Below the pieces are notes generated by a model. It was given only the letters and a program-made list of their open reading frames with translations, was not told where the DNA came from and did no database searches. Shown in pieces: positions 13,622 through 26,808 of a DNA stretch of 64,000 nt. Within the stretch, counting starts at the first letter, position 1; each line of letters opens with the position of its first letter. Source of the stretch: Rhipicephalus microplus (lineage: Eukaryota > Arthropoda > Arachnida > Ixodida > Ixodidae). The position numbers and the translations under genes are program-made. The DNA lies in contig NW_027464603.1 in NCBI RefSeq assembly GCF_043290135.1, forward strand, positions 3,635,501-3,699,500, given 5' to 3'.

Positions 13622-14785
13622 CTAACTAGAAACTACACAACTACAATCTCCACAACTCGAAACTCCGCAACTACAAAATCCACAACTAGAAACTCCACAA
13701 CTGGGAACTCCGCAACTAGAAAATGTACAACTAGAAACTCGAAAACTAAAAACTCCAACTAGAAACTCCACAACTAGAAACTCCGCAACTAGAAACTCCA
13801 CAACTAGACAATTCGCAACTAGAAACTCCACAACTAGACACTCCACAACTAGAAAATTCCGCAACTAGAAACTCCACGACTAGACACTCAAAACTTGAGA
13901 CTCTGCAACTACAGACTTCGCAACTAGAAACTCTGCAACTAGAAACTGCACAGCTAGAAACTTGCAACTCGAAACTCTGCAACTAAAACTCCGCAACTAG
14001 AAACTTTACAGCTAGAAACTCCACAACTAGAAACTCCACAACTAGAAACTCCACAACTAGAAACTTCACAACTTGAAACACCACAACTAGATACTCCACA
14101 ACTACAAATTCCACAACAAGAAACTCCAAATTTAGAAACTCCGCAACTAGAAACTCCGCAACCTAAAACTCCACAACTAGAGACTCCATAACTAGGAACT
14201 CCACATCTAGAAACTCCACAACTACAGACTCCACAACTACAAACTTCGCAACTAGAAACTCCACAACCAGAAACTCCGCAACTAGAAACTCCACAACTAG
14301 AAGTTCCACAACCAGAGACTCAACAACTAGAAACCCAGCAACTAGAAACTCCATAACTAGAAACTCAACACCTACAAATTCTACAACTTGAAACACCACA
14401 ACTAGAAACGCAACAACGAGAAACTCCACACCTAGAAACTCCGCAACTAGAAACTCCCCAACTAGAAACTCCACAACTAGAAACTATGCAACTAGAAACT
14501 CCGCAACTAGAAACTCCACAGCTAGAACGTCCGCAACAAGAAACTCTGCAACTAGGAACTCTGCAACTAGAAACTCCAACGCTAGAAACTCCACAACTAG
14601 AAACTCCACAACTAGAAACTCCACAACTAGAGACCACAACTAGAGACTCCGCAACTAGAAACTCCCCAGCTAGAAACTCCTCAACTAGAAACTCCGCAAC
14701 TAGAAACTCCACAACTAGAGACTCCGCAACTGTGAACTCCACAACTTGAAACTCTGCAACTCGAAACTCTGCAACTAGAAAATTC
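13622..14785. repeat. Cassette of 1,164 bp, beta core, short body
   Basis: The beta core has AAAATTCCGC in the 16-bp monomer and CTTGAGACTCTGC. The body is the long body less exactly 40 monomers (600 bp); the join is near 14060-14075, where AACTTCACAACTTGAAAC appears. Confidence 0.86.
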
Positions 14786-16549
14786 CTAACTAGAAACTAC
14801 ACAACTACAATCTCCACAACTCGAAACTCCGCAACTACAAAATCCACAACTAGAAACTCCACAACTGGGAACTCCGCAACTAGAAAATGTACAACTAGAA
14901 ACTCTAAAACTAAAAACTCCAACTAGAAACTCCACAACTAGAAACTCCGCAACTAGAAACTCCACAACTAGACAATTCGCAACTAGAAACTCCACAACTA
15001 GACACTCCACAACTAGAAAACTGCGCAACTAGAAACTCCACGACTAGACGCTCAAAACTTGAGACTCCGCAACTACAGACTTCGCAACTAGAAACTCTGC
15101 AACTAGAAACTGCACAGCTAGAAACTTGCAACTCGAAACTCTACAACTAAAACTCCGCAACTAGAAACTTTACAGCTAGAAACTCCACAACTAGAAACTC
15201 CACAACTAGAAACTCCGCAACTAGAAACTCCACAGCAAGAAACTCCACAACTTGAGACTTTGCAACTAGAAACTCGTCAACTAGAAACTCCACAACTAGA
15301 AACTCCACAACTAGAAACTCCACAACTAGAAACTCCACAAATTGAAACACCACAACTAGATACTCCACAACTACAAATTCCACAAATTGAAAGTCCACAA
15401 CTAGAAACTCCGCAACTAGAAACTCCGCAACTAGAAACTCCCCAACTAGAGACTCCATAACTTGAAACACCACAACTAGATACTCCACAGCTACAAATTC
15501 CACATCTAGAAACTCCAAATTTAGAAACTCCGCAACTAGAAACTCCGCAACTTTAAACTCCACAACTAGACACTCCATAACTAGGAACTCCACAACAAGA
15601 AACTCCACAACTACAGACTCCACAACTACAAACTCCACAACTAGAAACTCCACAACTGGAAACTCCGCAACTAGAAACTCCGCAACTAGAAACTCTACAA
15701 TAAGAAATTCCACAACCGGAGACTCAACAACTTGAGACTTCGCAACTAGAAACTCGGCAACTAGAAACTCAACAACTAGAAACTCCACAACTAGAAACTC
15801 CACAACTAGAAACTCCACAACTTGAAACACCACAACTAGATACTCCACAACTACAAATTCCACAACAAGAAACTCCAAATTTAGAAACTCCGCAACTAGA
15901 AACTCCGCAACCTAAAACTCCACAACTAGAGACTCCATAACTAGGAACTCCACATCTAGAAACTTCACAACTAAAGACTCCACAACTACAAACTTCGCAA
16001 CTAGAAACTCCACAACCAGAAACTCCGCAACTAGAAACTCCACAACTAGAAGTTCCACAACCAGAGACTCAACAACTAGAAACTCCACAACTAGAAACCC
16101 AGCAACTAGAAACTCCACAACTAGAAACTCAACACCTACAAATTCTACAACTTGAAACACCACAACTAGAAACGCAACAACGAGAAACTCCACACCTAGA
16201 AACTCTGCAACTAGAAACTCCCCAACTAGAAACTCCACAACTAGAAACTATGCAACTAGAAACTCCGCAACTAGAAACTCCACAGCTAGAACGTCCGCAA
16301 CTAGAAACTCTGCAACTAGCAACTCTGCAACTAGAAACTCCAACGCTAGAAACTCCACAACTAGAAACTCCACAACTATAAACTCCTCAACTAGAGACCA
16401 CAACTAGAGACTCCGCAACTAGAAACTCCCCAGCTAGAAACTCCGCAACTAGAAACTCCGCAACTAGAAACTCCACAACTAGAGACTCCGCAACTATGAA
16501 CTCCACAACTTGAAACTCTGCAACTCGAAACTCTGCAACTAGAAAATTC
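14786..16549. repeat. Cassette of 1,764 bp, alpha core with GACGCTC
   Basis: The alpha core reads AGACGCTCAAAAC near 15047 instead of AGACACTCAAAAC, a marker shared with 20669, 35069 and 40952 only. A private CGCAACAAGAAAC is near 14531. Confidence 0.86.
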
Positions 16550-17740
16550 CTAACTAGAAACTACACAACTACAATCTCCACAACTCGAAACTCCGCAACT
16601 ACAAAATCCACAACTAGAAACTCCACAACTGGGAACTCCGCAACTAGAAAATGTACAACTAGAAACTCGAAAACTAAAAACTCCAACTAGAAACTCCACA
16701 ACTAGAAACTCCGCAACTAGAAACTCCACAACTAGACAATTCGCAACTAGAAACTCCACAACTAGACACTCCACAACTAGAAAATTCCGCAACTAGAAAC
16801 TCCACGACTAGACACTCAAAACTTGAGACTCTGCAACTACAGACTTCGCAACTAGAAACTCTGCAACTAGAAACTGCACAGCTAGAAACTTGCAACTCGA
16901 AACTCTGCAACTAAAACTCCGCAACTAGAAACTTTACAGCTAGAAACTCCACAACTAGAAACTCCACAACTAGAAACTCCGCAACTAGAAACTCCACAGC
17001 TAGAAACTCCACAACTTGAGACTTTGCAACTAGAAACTCGTCAACTAGAAACTCCACAACTAGAAACTCCACAACTAGAAACTCCACAAATAGAAACTCC
17101 ACAAATTGAAACACCACAACTAGATACTCCACAACTTCAAATTCCACAACTTGAAAGTCCACAACTAGAAACTCCGCAACTAGAAACTCCGCAACTAGAA
17201 ACTCCACAACTAGAAGTTCCACAACCAGAGACTCAACAACTAGAAACTCCACAACTAGAAACCCAGCAACTAGAAACTCCACAACTAGAAACTCAACACC
17301 TACAAATTCTACAACTTGAAACACCACAACTATAAACGCAACTACTAGAAACTCCACACCTAGAAACTCCGCAACTAGAAACTCCACAACTAGAAACTCC
17401 ACAAGTAGAAACTATGCAACTAGAAACTCCGCAACTAGAAACTCCACAGCTAGAACGTCCGCAAATAGAAACTCTGCAACTAGGAACTCTGCAACTAGAA
17501 ACTCCAATGCTAGAAACTCCACAACTAGAAACTCCACAACTAGAAACTCCACAACTAGAAACTCCACAACTAGAAACTCCACAACTAGAGACCACTAGAG
17601 ACTCCGCAACTAGAAACTCCCCAGCTAGAAACTCCGCAACTAGAAACTCCGCAACTAGAAACTCCACAACTAGAGACTCCGCAACTATGAACTCCACAAC
17701 TTGAAACTCTGCAACTCGAAACTCTGCAACTAGAAAATTC
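16550..17740. repeat. Cassette of 1,191 bp, beta core, 10-bp monomer
   Basis: The body near its end has a 10-bp monomer ACTAGAGACC at 17584-17593 where others have a 13-bp ACTAGAGACCACA. This shifts the length remainder from 9 to 6 modulo 15. It also has extra plain monomers before that point and CCAATGCTAG near 17505. Confidence 0.86.
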
Positions 17741-19504
17741 CTAACTAGAAACTACACAACTACAATCTCCACAACTCGAAACTCCGCAACTACAAAATTC
17801 ACAACTAGGAACTCCACAACTGGGAACTCCGCAACTAGAAAATGTACAACTAGAAACTCGAAAACTAAAAACTCCAACTAGAAACTCCACAACTAGAAAC
17901 TTCGCAACTAGAAACTCCACAACTAGACAATTCGCAACTAGAAACTCCACAACTAGACACTCCACAACTAGAAAACTCCGCAACTAGAAACTCCACGACT
18001 AGACACTCAAAACTTGACACTCCGCAACAACAGACTTCGCAACTAGAAACTCTGCAACTAGAAACTGCACAGCTAGAAACTTGCAACTCGAAACTCTGCA
18101 ACTAAAACTCCGCAACTAGAAACTTTACAGCTAGAAACTCCACAACTAGAAACTCCACAACTAGAAACTCCGCAACTAGAAACTCCACAGCAAGAAACTC
18201 CACAACTTGAGACTTTGCAACTAGAAACTCGTCAACTAGAAACTCCACAACTAGAAACTCCACAACTAGAAACTCCACAACTAGAAACTCCACAAATTGA
18301 AACACCACAACTAGATACTCCACAACTACAAATTCCACAAATTGAAAGTCCACAACTAGAAACTCCGCAACTAGAAACTCCGCAACTAGAAACTCCCCAA
18401 CTAGAGACTCCATAACTTGAAACACCACAACTAGATACTCCACAGCTACAAATTCCACATCTAGAAACTCCAAATTTAGAAACTCCGCAACTAGAAACTC
18501 CGCAACTTTAAACTCCACAACTAGACACTCCATAACTAGGAACTCCACAACAAGAAACTCCACAACTACAGACTCCACAACTACAAACTCCACAACTAGA
18601 AACTCCACAACTGGAAACTCCGCAACTAGAAACTCCGCAACTAGAAACTCTACAATAAGAAATTCCACAACCGGAGACTCAACAACTTGAGACTTCGCAA
18701 CTAGAAACTCGGCAACTAGAAACTCAACAACTAGAAACTCCACAACTAGAAACTCCACAACTAGAAACTCCACAACTTGAAACACCACAACTAGATACTC
18801 CACAACTACAAATTCCACAACAAGAAACTCCAAATTTAGAAACTCCGCAACTAGAAACTCCGCAACCTAAAACTCCACAACTAGAGACTCCATAACTAGG
18901 AACTCCACATCTAGAAACTCCACAACTAAAGACTCCACAACTACAAACTTCGCAACTAGAAACTCCACAACCAGAAACTCCGCAACTAGAAACTCCACAA
19001 CTAGAAGTTCCACAACCAGAGACTCAACAACTAGAAACTCCACAACTAGAAACCCAGCAACTAGAAACTCCACAACTAGAAACTCAACACCTACAAATTC
19101 TACAACTTGAAACACCACAACTAGAAACGCAACAACGAGAAACTCCACACCTAGAAACTCCGCAACTAGAAACTCCCCAACTAGAAACTCCACAACTAGA
19201 AACTATGCAACTAGAAACTCCGCAACTAGAAACTCCACAGCTAGAACGTCCGCAACTAGAAACTCTGCAACTAGCAACTCTGCAACTAGAAACTCCAACG
19301 CTAGAAACTCCACAACTAGAAACTCCACAACTATAAACTCCACAACTAGAGACCACAACTAGAGACTCCGCAACTAGAAACTCCCCAGCTAGAAACTCCG
19401 CAACTAGAAACTCCGCAACTAGAAACTCCACAACTAGAGACTCCGCAACTATGAACTCCACAACTTGAAACTCTGCAACTCGAAACTCTGCAACTAGAAA
19501 ATTC
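17741..19504. repeat. Cassette of 1,764 bp, gamma core, long body
   Basis: The gamma core has AATTCACAACTAGGAACTCC near 17797 and CTTGACACTCCGCAACAAC near 18012. The long body matches that at 12216 with no difference that I could see in its first 730 bp. Confidence 0.86.
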
Positions 19505-20668
19505 CTAACTAGAAACTACACAACTACAATCTCCACAACTCGAAACTCCGCAACTACAAAATCCACAACTAGAAACTCCACAACTGGGAACTCCGCAACT
19601 AGAAAATGTACAACTAGAAACTCGAAAACTAAAAACTCCAACTAGAAACTCCACAACTAGAAACTCCGCAACTAGAAACTCCACAACTAGACAATTCGCA
19701 ACTAGAAACTCCACAACTAGACACTCCACAACTAGAAAATTCCGCAACTAGAAACTCCACGACTAGACACTCAAAACTTGAGACTCTGCAACTACAGACT
19801 TCGCAACTAGAAACTCTGCAACTAGAAACTGCACAGCTAGAAACTTGCAACTCGAAACTCTGCAACTAAAACTCCGCAACTAGAAACTTTACAGCTAGAA
19901 ACTCCACAACTAGAAACTCCACAACTAGAAACTCCACAACTAGAAACTTCACAACTTGAAACACCACAACTAGATACTCCACAACTACAAATTCCACAAC
20001 AAGAAACTCCAAATTTAGAAACTCCGCAACTAGAAACTCCGCAACCTAAAACTCCACAACTAGAGACTCCATAACTAGGAACTCCACATCTAGAAACTCC
20101 ACAACTACAGACTCCACAACTACAAACTTCGCAACTAGAAACTCCACAACCAGAAACTCCGCAACTAGAAACTCCACAACTAGAAGTTCCACAACCAGAG
20201 ACTCAACAACTAGAAACCCAGCAACTAGAAACTCCATAACTAGAAACTCAACACCTACAAATTCTACAACTTGAAACACCACAACTAGAAACGCAACAAC
20301 GAGAAACTCCACACCTAGAAACTCCGCAACTAGAAACTCCCCAACTAGAAACTCCACAACTAGAAACTATGCAACTAGAAACTCCGCAACTAGAAACTCC
20401 ACAGCTAGAACGTCCGCAACTAGAAACTCTGCAACTAGGAACTCTGCAACTAGAAACTCCAACGCTAGAAACTCCACAACTAGAAACTCCACAACTAGAA
20501 ACTCCACAACTAGAGACCACAACTAGAGACTCCGCAACTAGAAACTCCCCAGCTAGAAACTCCTCAACTAGAAACTCCGCAACTAGAAACTCCACAACTA
20601 GAGACTCCGCAACTGTGAACTCCACAACTTGAAACTCTGCAACTCGAAACTCTGCAACTAGAAAATTC
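19505..20668. repeat. Cassette of 1,164 bp, beta core
   Basis: Direct copy of 13622-14785 at an offset of 5,883 bp. Confidence 0.86.
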
Positions 20669-22432
20669 CTAACTAGAAACTACACAACTACAATCTCCAC
20701 AACTCGAAACTCCGCAACTACAAAATCCACAACTAGAAACTCCACAACTGGGAACTCCGCAACTAGAAAATGTACAACTAGAAACTCTAAAACTAAAAAC
20801 TCCAACTAGAAACTCCACAACTAGAAACTCCGCAACTAGAAACTCCACAACTAGACAATTCGCAACTAGAAACTCCACAACTAGACACTCCACAACTAGA
20901 AAACTGCGCAACTAGAAACTCCACGACTAGACGCTCAAAACTTGAGACTCCGCAACTACAGACTTCGCAACTAGAAACTCTGCAACTAGAAACTGCACAG
21001 CTAGAAACTTGCAACTCGAAACTCTACAACTAAAACTCCGCAACTAGAAACTTTACAGCTAGAAACTCCACAACTAGAAACTCCACAACTAGAAACTCCG
21101 CAACTAGAAACTCCACAGCAAGAAACTCCACAACTTGAGACTTTGCAACTAGAAACTCGTCAACTAGAAACTCCACAACTAGAAACTCCACAACTAGAAA
21201 CTCCACAACTAGAAACTCCACAAATTGAAACACCACAACTAGATACTCCACAACTACAAATTCCACAAATTGAAAGTCCACAACTAGAAACTCCGCAACT
21301 AGAAACTCCGCAACTAGAAACTCCCCAACTAGAGACTCCATAACTTGAAACACCACAACTAGATACTCCACAGCTACAAATTCCACATCTAGAAACTCCA
21401 AATTTAGAAACTCCGCAACTAGAAACTCCGCAACTTTAAACTCCACAACTAGACACTCCATAACTAGGAACTCCACAACAAGAAACTCCACAACTACAGA
21501 CTCCACAACTACAAACTCCACAACTAGAAACTCCACAACTGGAAACTCCGCAACTAGAAACTCCGCAACTAGAAACTCTACAATAAGAAATTCCACAACC
21601 GGAGACTCAACAACTTGAGACTTCGCAACTAGAAACTCGGCAACTAGAAACTCAACAACTAGAAACTCCACAACTAGAAACTCCACAACTAGAAACTCCA
21701 CAACTTGAAACACCACAACTAGATACTCCACAACTACAAATTCCACAACAAGAAACTCCAAATTTAGAAACTCCGCAACTAGAAACTCCGCAACCTAAAA
21801 CTCCACAACTAGAGACTCCATAACTAGGAACTCCACATCTAGAAACTTCACAACTAAAGACTCCACAACTACAAACTTCGCAACTAGAAACTCCACAACC
21901 AGAAACTCCGCAACTAGAAACTCCACAACTAGAAGTTCCACAACTAGAGACTCAACAACTAGAAACTCCACAACTAGAAACCCAGCAACTAGAAACTCCA
22001 CAACTAGAAACTCAACACCTACAAATTCTACAACTTGAAACACCACAACTAGAAACGCAACAACGAGAAACTCCACACCTAGAAACTCTGCAACTAGAAA
22101 CTCCCCAACTAGAAACTCCACAACTAGAAACTATGAAACTAGAAACTCCGCAACTAGAAACTCCACAGCTAGAACGTCCGCAACTAGAAACTCTGCAACT
22201 AGCAACTCTGCAACTAGAAACTCCAACGCTAGAAACTCCACAACTAGAAACTCCACAACTATAAACTCCTCAACTAGAGACCACAACTAGAGACTCCGCA
22301 ACTAGAAACTCCCCAGCTAGAAACTCCGCAACTAGAAACTCCGCAACTAGAAACTCCACAACTAGAGACTCCGCAACTATGAACTCCACAACTTGAAACT
22401 CTGCAACTCGAAACTCTGCAACTAGAAAATTC
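20669..22432. repeat. Cassette of 1,764 bp, alpha core with GACGCTC
   Basis: Direct copy of 14786-16549. Private changes are CCACAACTAGAGACTC near 21939 (others CAACCAGAGAC) and CTATGAAACTAG near 22131 (others CTATGCAAC). Confidence 0.86.
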
Positions 22433-23623
22433 CTAACTAGAAACTACACAACTACAATCTCCACAACTCGAAACTCCGCAACTACAAAATCCACAACTAG
22501 AAACTCCACAACTGGGAACTCCGCAACTAGAAAATGTACAACTAGAAACTCGAAAACTAAAAACTCCAACTAGAAACTCCACAACTAGAAACTCCGCAAC
22601 TAGAAACTCCACAACTAGACAATTCGCAACTAGAAACTCCACAACTAGACACTCCACAACTAGAAAATTCCGCAACTAGAAACTCCACGACTAGACACTC
22701 AAAACTTGAGACTCTGCAACTACAGACTTCGCAACTAGAAACTCTGCAACTAGAAACTGCACAGCTAGAAACTTGCAACTCGAAACTCTGCAACTAAAAC
22801 TCCGCAACTAGAAACTTTACAGCTAGAAACTCCACAACTAGAAACTCCACAACTAGAAACTCCGCAACTAGAAACTCCACAGCTAGAAACTCCACAACTT
22901 GAGACTTTGCAACTAGAAACTCGTCAACTAGAAACTCCACAACTAGAAACTCCACAACTAGAAACTCCACAAATAGAAACTCCACAAATTGAAACACCAC
23001 AACTAGATACTCCACAACTTCAAATTCCACAACTTGAAAGTCCACAACTAGAAACTCCGCAACTAGAAACTCCGCAACTAGAAACTCCACAACTAGAAGT
23101 TCCACAACCAGAGACTCAACAACTAGAAACTCCACAACTAGAAACCCAGCAACTAGAAACTCCACAACTAGAAACTCAACACCTACAAATTCTACAACTT
23201 GAAACACCACAACTATAAACGCAACTACTAGAAACTCCACACCTAGAAACTCCGCAACTAGAAACTCCACAACTAGAAACTCCACAAGTAGAAACTATGC
23301 AACTAGAAACTCCGCAACTAGAAACTCCACAGCTAGAACGTCCGCAAATAGAAACTCTGCAACTAGGAACTCTGCAACTAGAAACTCCAATGCTAGAAAC
23401 TCCACAACTAGAAACTCCACAACTAGAAACTCCACAACTAGAAACTCCACAACTAGAAACTCCACAACTAGAGACCACTAGAGACTCCGCAACTAGAAAC
23501 TCCCCAGCTAGAAACTCCGCAACTAGAAACTCCGCAACTAGAAACTCCACAACTAGAGACTCCGCAACTATGAACTCCACAACTTGAAACTCTGCAACTC
23601 GAAACTCTGCAACTAGAAAATTC
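22433..23623. repeat. Cassette of 1,191 bp, beta core
   Basis: Direct copy of 16550-17740, including the 10-bp monomer at 23467-23476. Confidence 0.86.
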
Positions 23624-26600
23624 CTAACTAGAAACTACACAACTACAATCTCCACAACTCGAAACTCCGCAACTACAAAATTCACAACTAGGAACTCCAC
23701 AACTGGGAACTCCGCAACTAGAAAATGTACAACTAGAAACTCGAAAACTAAAAACTCCAACTAGAAACTCCACAACTAGAAACTTCGCAACTAGAAACTC
23801 CACAACTAGACAATTCGCAACTAGAAACTCCACAACTAGACACTCCACAACTAGAAAACTCCGCAACTAGAAACTCCACGACTAGACACTCAAAACTTGA
23901 CACTCCGCAACAACAGACTTCGCAACTAGAAACTCTGCAACTAGAAACTGCACAGCTAGAAACTTGCAACTCGAAACTCTGCAACTAAAACTCCGCAACT
24001 AGAAACTCCACAGCTAGAAACTCCACAACTAGAAACTCCACAACTAGAGACTCCACAACTAGAAACTCCATGACTAGAAACTCCACAATTAGAAACTCCA
24101 CAGCTAGAAACTCCACAATTTCAGACTTTGCAACTAGAAACTCGGCAACTAGAAACTCAACAACTAGAAACTCCACAACTAGAAACATCACAACTAGAAA
24201 CTCCACAACTTGAAACACCACAACTAGATACTCCGCAACTACAAATTCCACAACTAGAAACTCCACAACTAGAAACTCCATAAGTAGAAACTCCACAACT
24301 AGAAACTCCACAACTACAGACTCCACAACTAGAAACTCCACAGCTAGAGACTCCACAACTAGAAACTCCACAAATACGAACCCCAAAACTACGAACCCCA
24401 CAACAAGAAACTCCACAACTAGAAACTCCACAACTTGAAACACCACAACTAGATACTCCGCAACTACAAATTCCACAACTAGAACTCCACAACTAAACAC
24501 TCCATAACTAGAAACTCCACAACGAGAAACTCCACAACTACAGACTTCACAACTAGAAACTCCATGCTAGAGACTCCACAACTAGAAACTCCACAAATAC
24601 GAACCCCACAACTACGAACACCACGACTAGAAACTCCACAACTAGAAACTCCACAACTTGAGACTTCGCAACTAGAAACTCCACAACTAGAAACACCACA
24701 ACTACAGACTTCACAACTAGAAACTCCGCAACTAGAAACTCCACAACTAGAGGCTCCATAACTTGAAACTCCACAACTAGAAACTCCACAACTACGAACC
24801 TCACAACCAGAAACTCCACAACTAGAAACTCCGCAACAAGAAACTCCACAGCTAGAAACTCCACAACTTGAGACTTCGAAACTAGAAACTCGGCAACTAG
24901 AAACTCCACAACTAGAAACTCCACAACTAGAAACTCCACAAATTGAAACGCCACAACTAGATACTCCACAACTACAAATTCCACAACTAGAAACTCCACA
25001 ACTAAAAACTCCGCAACTAGAAACTCCGCAACTAGAAACTCCACAACTAGAGACTCCATAACTTGAAACACCACAACTAGATACTCCACAACTACAAATT
25101 CCACATCTAGAAACTCCAATTTTAGAAACTCCGCAACTTTAAACTCCACAACAAGACACTCTATAACTAGGAACTCCTCAACAAGAAACTCCACATCTAG
25201 AAACTCCACAACTACAGACTCCACAACTTCAAACTTCGCAACTAGAAACTCCACAACCAGAAACTCCGCAACTAGACACTCCACAACTAGAAAACTCCGC
25301 AACTAGAAACTCCACGACTATACATTCAAAACTTGAGACTCCGCAACTACAGACTTCGCAACTAGAAACTCTGCAACTAGAAACTGCACAGCTAGAAACT
25401 TGCAACTCGAAACTCTGCAACTAAAACTCTGCAACTAGAAACTTTACAGCTAGAAACTCCACAACTAGAAACTCCACAACTAGAAACTTCGCAACTAGAA
25501 ACTCCACAGCTAGAAACTCCACAACTTGAGACTTTGCAACTAGAAACTCGTCAACTAGAAACTCCACAACTAGAAACTCCACAACTAGAAACTCCACAAC
25601 TAGAAACTCCACAAATTGAAACACCACAACTAGATACTCCACAACTACAAATTCCACAACTTGAAAGTCCACAACTAGAAACTCCGCAACTAGAAACTCC
25701 GCAACTAGAAACTACCCAACTAGAGACTCCATAACTTGAAACACCACAACTAGATACTCCACAGCTACAAATTCCACATCTACAAACTCCAAATTTAGAA
25801 ACTCCGCAACTAGAAACTCCGCAACTTTAAACTCCACAACTAGACACTCCATAACTAGGAACTCCACAACAAGAAACTCCACAACTACAGACTCCACAAC
25901 TACAAACTCCACAACTAGAAACTCCACAACTGGAAACTCCGCAACTAGAAACTTCGCAACTAGAAACTCTACAATAAGAAATTCCACAACCGGAGACTCA
26001 ACAACTTGAGACTTCGCAACTAGAAACTCGGCAACTAGAAACTCAACAACTAGAAACTCCACAACTAGAAACTCCACAACTAGAAACTCCACAACTTGAA
26101 GCACCACAACTAGATACTCCACAACTACAAATTCCACAACAAGAAACTCCAAATTTAGAAACTCCGCAACTAGAAACTCCGCAACCTAAAACTCCACAAC
26201 TAGAGACTCCATAACTAGGAACTCCACATCTAGAAACTCCACAACTAAAGACTACACAACTACAAACTTCGCAACTAGAAACTCCACAACCAGAAACTCC
26301 GCAACTAGAAACTCCACAACTAGAAGTTCCACAACCAGAGACTCAACAACTAGAAACTCCACAACTAGAAACCCAGCAACTAGAAACTCCACAACTAGAA
26401 ACTCAACACCTACAAATTCTACAACTTGAAACACCACAACTAGAAACGCAACAACGAGAAACTCCACACCTAGAAACTCCGCAACTAGAAACTCCCCAAC
26501 TAGAAACTCCACAACTAGAAACTATGCAACTAGAAACTCCGCAACTAGAAACTCCACAGCTAGAACGTCCGCAACTAGAAACTCTGCAACTAGCAACTCT

Positions 26601-26808
26601 GCAACTAGAAACTCCAACGCTAGAAACTCCACAACTAGAAACTCCACAACTAGAAACTCCACAACTAGAGACCACAACTAGAGACTCCGCAACTAGAAAC
26701 TCCCCAGCTAGAAACTCCGCAACTAGAAACTCCGCAACTAGAAACTCCACAACTAGAGACTCCGCAACTATGAACTCCACAACTTGAAACTCTGCAACTA
26801 GAAAATTC
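23624..26808. repeat. Mosaic cassette of 3,185 bp, gamma core
   Basis: The gamma core is followed by a body of a different kind (24000-25270), then the second half of a core without its first half (25272-25435), then a long-type body. The first body has the monomers AAATACGAACCCC and ACTACGAACCCC near 24371-24400 and again near 24596-24625, related to TACGAACCTC monomers in delta bodies at 997 and 1177. The counterpart is 43907-47091. Confidence 0.85.
25272..25435. repeat. Half core, 3' half only
   Basis: Markers AAAACTCCGC, CACGACTATACATTC, CTACAGACTTCGC, CTGCACAGC, CTTGCAACTCG and CTAAAACTCTGC appear in core order, but no ATTCCTA or TGTACA marker precedes them. The variant CGACTATACATTC, in place of CGACTAGACACTC, is found only here and at 45598. 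Confidence 0.82.

Larger units (their letters stand above)
12216..18098. repeat. 5,883-bp four-cassette unit, copy 1
   Basis: From 12216 the sequence matches the sequence 5,883 bp downstream until about 24000. In order it holds a long body, beta core (13622), short body, alpha core with GACGCTC (14786), long body, beta core (16550), a short mixed body and gamma core (17741). Between the two adjacent copies I noticed only a few substitutions, for example near 13489, 14537, 21946 and 22135, and no length change. The start is placed just after the last difference I could see, ACTCTACAAC against ACTCTGCAAC. Confidence 0.9.
18099..23981. repeat. 5,883-bp four-cassette unit, copy 2
   Basis: This is an adjacent direct copy of 12216-18098 with the same core order beta, alpha, beta, gamma. 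After it the sequence leaves the pattern: at 24001 AACTCCACAGC replaces the expected AACTTTACAGC and a different body begins. Confidence 0.9.
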
